Shown here: piece by piece, positions 62,279-64,000 of the stretch
Layout of the letters: each line of letters begins with the position of its first letter
How positions within the stretch are numbered: position 1 is the first letter of the stretch
Assembly: GCF_947500405.1 (NCBI RefSeq)
Contig: NZ_CANMRY010000003.1
Span: forward strand, 372,001 to 436,000
DNA length: 64,000 nt
Direction of reading: 5' to 3'
Origin: an uncultured Maribacter sp.
GTDB lineage: Bacteria > Bacteroidota > Bacteroidia > Flavobacteriales > Flavobacteriaceae
Made by a program: the position numbers and the translations under genes
Notes under the pieces: model-generated
Seen by the model: the letters and a program-made list of their open reading frames with translations, nothing else
Told to the model about the DNA's origin: nothing
The model's database searches: none

Positions 62279-62656
62279 ATGAACATACTTTCAGATAAAT
62301 ATACCACAGTAAAACCAGAAGATGTAACTATCTGGTTTAAAGCAGCACCAGTTACTGCCTTTCCAAAAGATGGAGGCGCATGTGTAAAATATAAAGATTT
62401 GCAAATTGCCGTATTTAATTTTAAAAGACTAAATACATGGTATGCTTGCCAAAACCTATCTCCAGAAAAACAAGAAATGGTTTTAAGTAGAGGAATGATT
62501 GGGGACCACAAGGGTATTCCTATGGTTGCTTGCCCTTTACACAAAAAGATATTTTCATTAGAAAATGGCGAGAATCTAAATGGCGATTTAGAAGCAATTG
62601 CAACATATCCTGTAAAAATTGAAAATGACTTTGTGTATGTAGGTTTTTCTGAATAG
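62279..62656 (+). CDS. nirD: Nitrite reductase small subunit NirD
   Basis: The 125-residue Rieske-fold protein has VTIWFKAAPVTAFPKDGGACVKYKD and GDHKGIPMVACPLHKKIFSLENG. As in other NirD proteins the fold is kept but the paired CxH...CxxH ligands are incomplete (only CPLHKK remains), so no Rieske cluster is expected. It binds NirB. Same strand and short gap indicate cotranscription with nirB and the DUF4202 gene. Confidence 0.9.
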   Translation: MNILSDKYTTVKPEDVTIWFKAAPVTAFPKDGGACVKYKDLQIAVFNFKRLNTWYACQNLSPEKQEMVLSRGMIGDHKGIPMVACPLHKKIFSLENGENLNGDLEAIATYPVKIENDFVYVGFSE

Positions 62657-62683
62657 CTTTGGATTTACTAATCCTAGTTATAT

Positions 62684-63271
62684 ATGGCAACTACAGAAAA
62701 ATTACAAAAAGCATATTCTTTATTTGATGCTGCAAATGAAAAAGACCCAAATAAAGAAGAATACCAAGGAAAAACATACGCAAAAGAAGTATTATATGCT
62801 ATAAGGATGACAAACAAATTAAATACGTTTGCACCAAATGCATCAGAAGCATTGCAACTTACTGCACGTTGCCAACATATTTGCAGATGGGAAATTGCAA
62901 GAGGTAGCTATGAAATGAATAGAGTTGGTTATCTTAAATGGAGACAAGATTTAAAAAAATATCATGCTAAAAAATCTTCTGAAATATTAAAAGAAGTAGG
63001 CTATGATCAAGAAACCATAGATAAAGTTGCTTTCCTTCTAGAAAAGAAACAACTTAAAAAAAATGAAGAAACGCAAATATTAGAAGATGTAATTTGTTTG
63101 GTTTTTCTAGAGTTTTATTTTGAACCTTTTGCTAAAAAATATGAAGAGGACAAACTAATAGATATTTTACAGAAAACATGGCGTAAAATGTCTGACAAAG
63201 GACACCAAGCAGCTTTAAAACTACCTTTATCAGATGCTTCTTTAGCATTAGTAACAAAAGCAATAGCCTAA
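62684..63271 (+). CDS. DUF4202 family protein in the nir operon
   Basis: A 195-residue all-helical soluble protein. It has TARCQHICRWEIARGSYEMNRVGYLKWR and ILEDVICLVFLEFYFEPFAKKY, DUF4202 signatures with conserved His, Glu and Asp that recall an HD-type metal site. Function is unknown. It follows nirD by 27 bases and precedes the sensor kinase gene by 35, so it likely works in nitrite reduction or in its control. Confidence 0.82.
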   Translation: MATTEKLQKAYSLFDAANEKDPNKEEYQGKTYAKEVLYAIRMTNKLNTFAPNASEALQLTARCQHICRWEIARGSYEMNRVGYLKWRQDLKKYHAKKSSEILKEVGYDQETIDKVAFLLEKKQLKKNEETQILEDVICLVFLEFYFEPFAKKYEEDKLIDILQKTWRKMSDKGHQAALKLPLSDASLALVTKAIA

Positions 63272-63306
63272 AAAATTACCCTTATCGGGAATAATTTTAT
63301 TCTAAT

Positions 63307-64000
63307 ATGAGCGAAGATAAATTGCAACAACCATTAGATACCGAAACCTTTAATAGGATTCGCAAATGGTATTTGCTTGCCTTATCTGCAATAGCACTTA
63401 CGGTTATTATAGCGCAAATATTAATACAAACAAATATTAATACCCAACTAGACGATTCTAGAATAATAAATATTGCAGGTAGGCAGCGGGCTTTTAGTCA
63501 AAAACTAGTAAAGGAAATATTGCTTTTAAAAGAGGTGAAAAATGAAAGTGAAAAAGACCAAATTATTGGAGAAATAAAAACTACTTTATCTAAATGGACT
63601 GCTTCTCATAAAGCATTACAATTTGGCGACAAAGAAATGGATATTGTTGTTGAAAACTACAGCCCAATTAAAGAACTATTTAAAGATTTAAACCCGCACC
63701 ATAATGCAATGGTAAGTGCCATTACTAAAATTCTTAAAGCAGCAAATACTCCCAACTACCACACCACAAAAGAATACCAAGAAAACACCTCTATCTTACT
63801 AAAAAAAGAAAGAATTTTTCTTAACATAATGGACACTATTGTTAATACGTATGATAAACAAAGTAGAAAGGAACTTCAAAAATTAAAAAACAAAGAATAT
63901 CTACTTTTAGCTTTTTCTTTATTAATTCTATTTCTAGAAATGGTTTTTATTTTTAGACCTCTTTCTATCCAAATTAGAAATAGTATTTCTAAGTTAATGA
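63307..64000 (+). CDS. Nitrate-sensor-like histidine kinase, N-terminal part (truncated by window end)
   Basis: The frame is open from the ATG at 63307 to the window end (231 residues). A first membrane helix spans about 22-42, then a periplasmic helical domain opens with NIAGRQRAFSQK (residues 55-66), close to the P-box of NarX/NarQ and to PilJ-type domains, and a second helix lies at about 198-218. This is the sensor part of a NarX-like or PilJ_N-containing kinase; the catalytic part is outside. It probably pairs with the NarL-type regulator at 46009. It is the fourth gene after nirB on the same strand. Confidence 0.7.
   Translation, partial: MSEDKLQQPLDTETFNRIRKWYLLALSAIALTVIIAQILIQTNINTQLDDSRIINIAGRQRAFSQKLVKEILLLKEVKNESEKDQIIGEIKTTLSKWTASHKALQFGDKEMDIVVENYSPIKELFKDLNPHHNAMVSAITKILKAANTPNYHTTKEYQENTSILLKKERIFLNIMDTIVNTYDKQSRKELQKLKNKEYLLLAFSLLILFLEMVFIFRPLSIQIRNSISKLM

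Overview
The window is an AT-rich chromosome segment from a member of the Bacteroidota, most likely a marine Flavobacteriia. The evidence is the gene set (CcoNO fusion, single-heme CcoP, FixH, fused CcsBA, a NasA-FAD-BFD fusion, SusC-like N-terminal domain on the TonB receptor), the rarity of Shine-Dalgarno sequences, and repeated -7 boxes of the form TAnnTTTG, which are typical of this phylum. No rRNA, tRNA or CRISPR array was seen.

Layout. 1-3.7 kb: ordinary genes (DUF456 tail, small lipoprotein, nitroreductase, a lipoprotein with a six-hairpin-like fold, a universal stress protein) and a candidate small RNA. 3.8-13.8 kb: micro-oxic respiration block (Fnr-type regulator, CcoI, CcoS, CcoNO, CcoQ, CcoP, CcoG, FixH, SafE-like protein, truncated hemoglobin). 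13.8-19.1 kb: HNH-like protein, an unrecognised 596-residue cysteine-bearing protein, a cupin broken by an in-frame stop, and the hemN-usp operon. 19.3-24.4 kb: sugar nucleotidyltransferase followed by a broken kinase gene and a restriction-modification pair. 24.4-29.4 kb: assimilatory nitrate reductase and a rubredoxin partner. 29.7-39.4 kb: accessory region with two 5'-truncated genes meeting head to head, a subclass B1 metallo-beta-lactamase, and a TonB receptor/PepSY iron-uptake pair. 39.7-45 kb: NrfH, NrfA and CcsBA (nitrite to ammonium and cytochrome c maturation). 45.3-64 kb: NarL-type response regulator, porin, NrtABCD, a five-gene heme/flavin redox operon starting with a globin, a second Crp/Fnr regulator, NarK, CobA, NirB, NirD, a DUF4202 protein and the start of a NarX/PilJ-like sensor kinase.

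How it works together. The window holds nitrate import (NrtABCD and NarK), reduction to nitrite (NasA plus a rubredoxin protein), reduction to ammonium (NirBD with siroheme from CobA; NrfHA at the membrane), NO-handling candidates (two globins) and a high-affinity oxidase. Two separate cis-regulatory codes can be read directly. The first is an FNR-type dyad, TGAY-N4-RTCA. At seven sites (one shared by divergent genes) its centre lies exactly 36.5 bases from the end of a -7 box for seven of eight promoters, which places it at about -41.5. It serves fnr, ccoI, usp, ccoS-NOQP, the unknown 596-residue gene, hemN-usp and a porin. The second is a dyad TACGTAT-N2-ATACKTA found only in front of nasA, nrtA, the globin operon, narK and nirB/cobA. 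It overlaps or follows the -7 box and has the 7-2-7 layout of NarL sites. The strongest candidates for undescribed biology are this second regulon, the globin/DUF3365/cytochrome b/reductase/pentaheme operon, the FNR-controlled 596-residue protein and the Arm-domain DNA methyltransferase.
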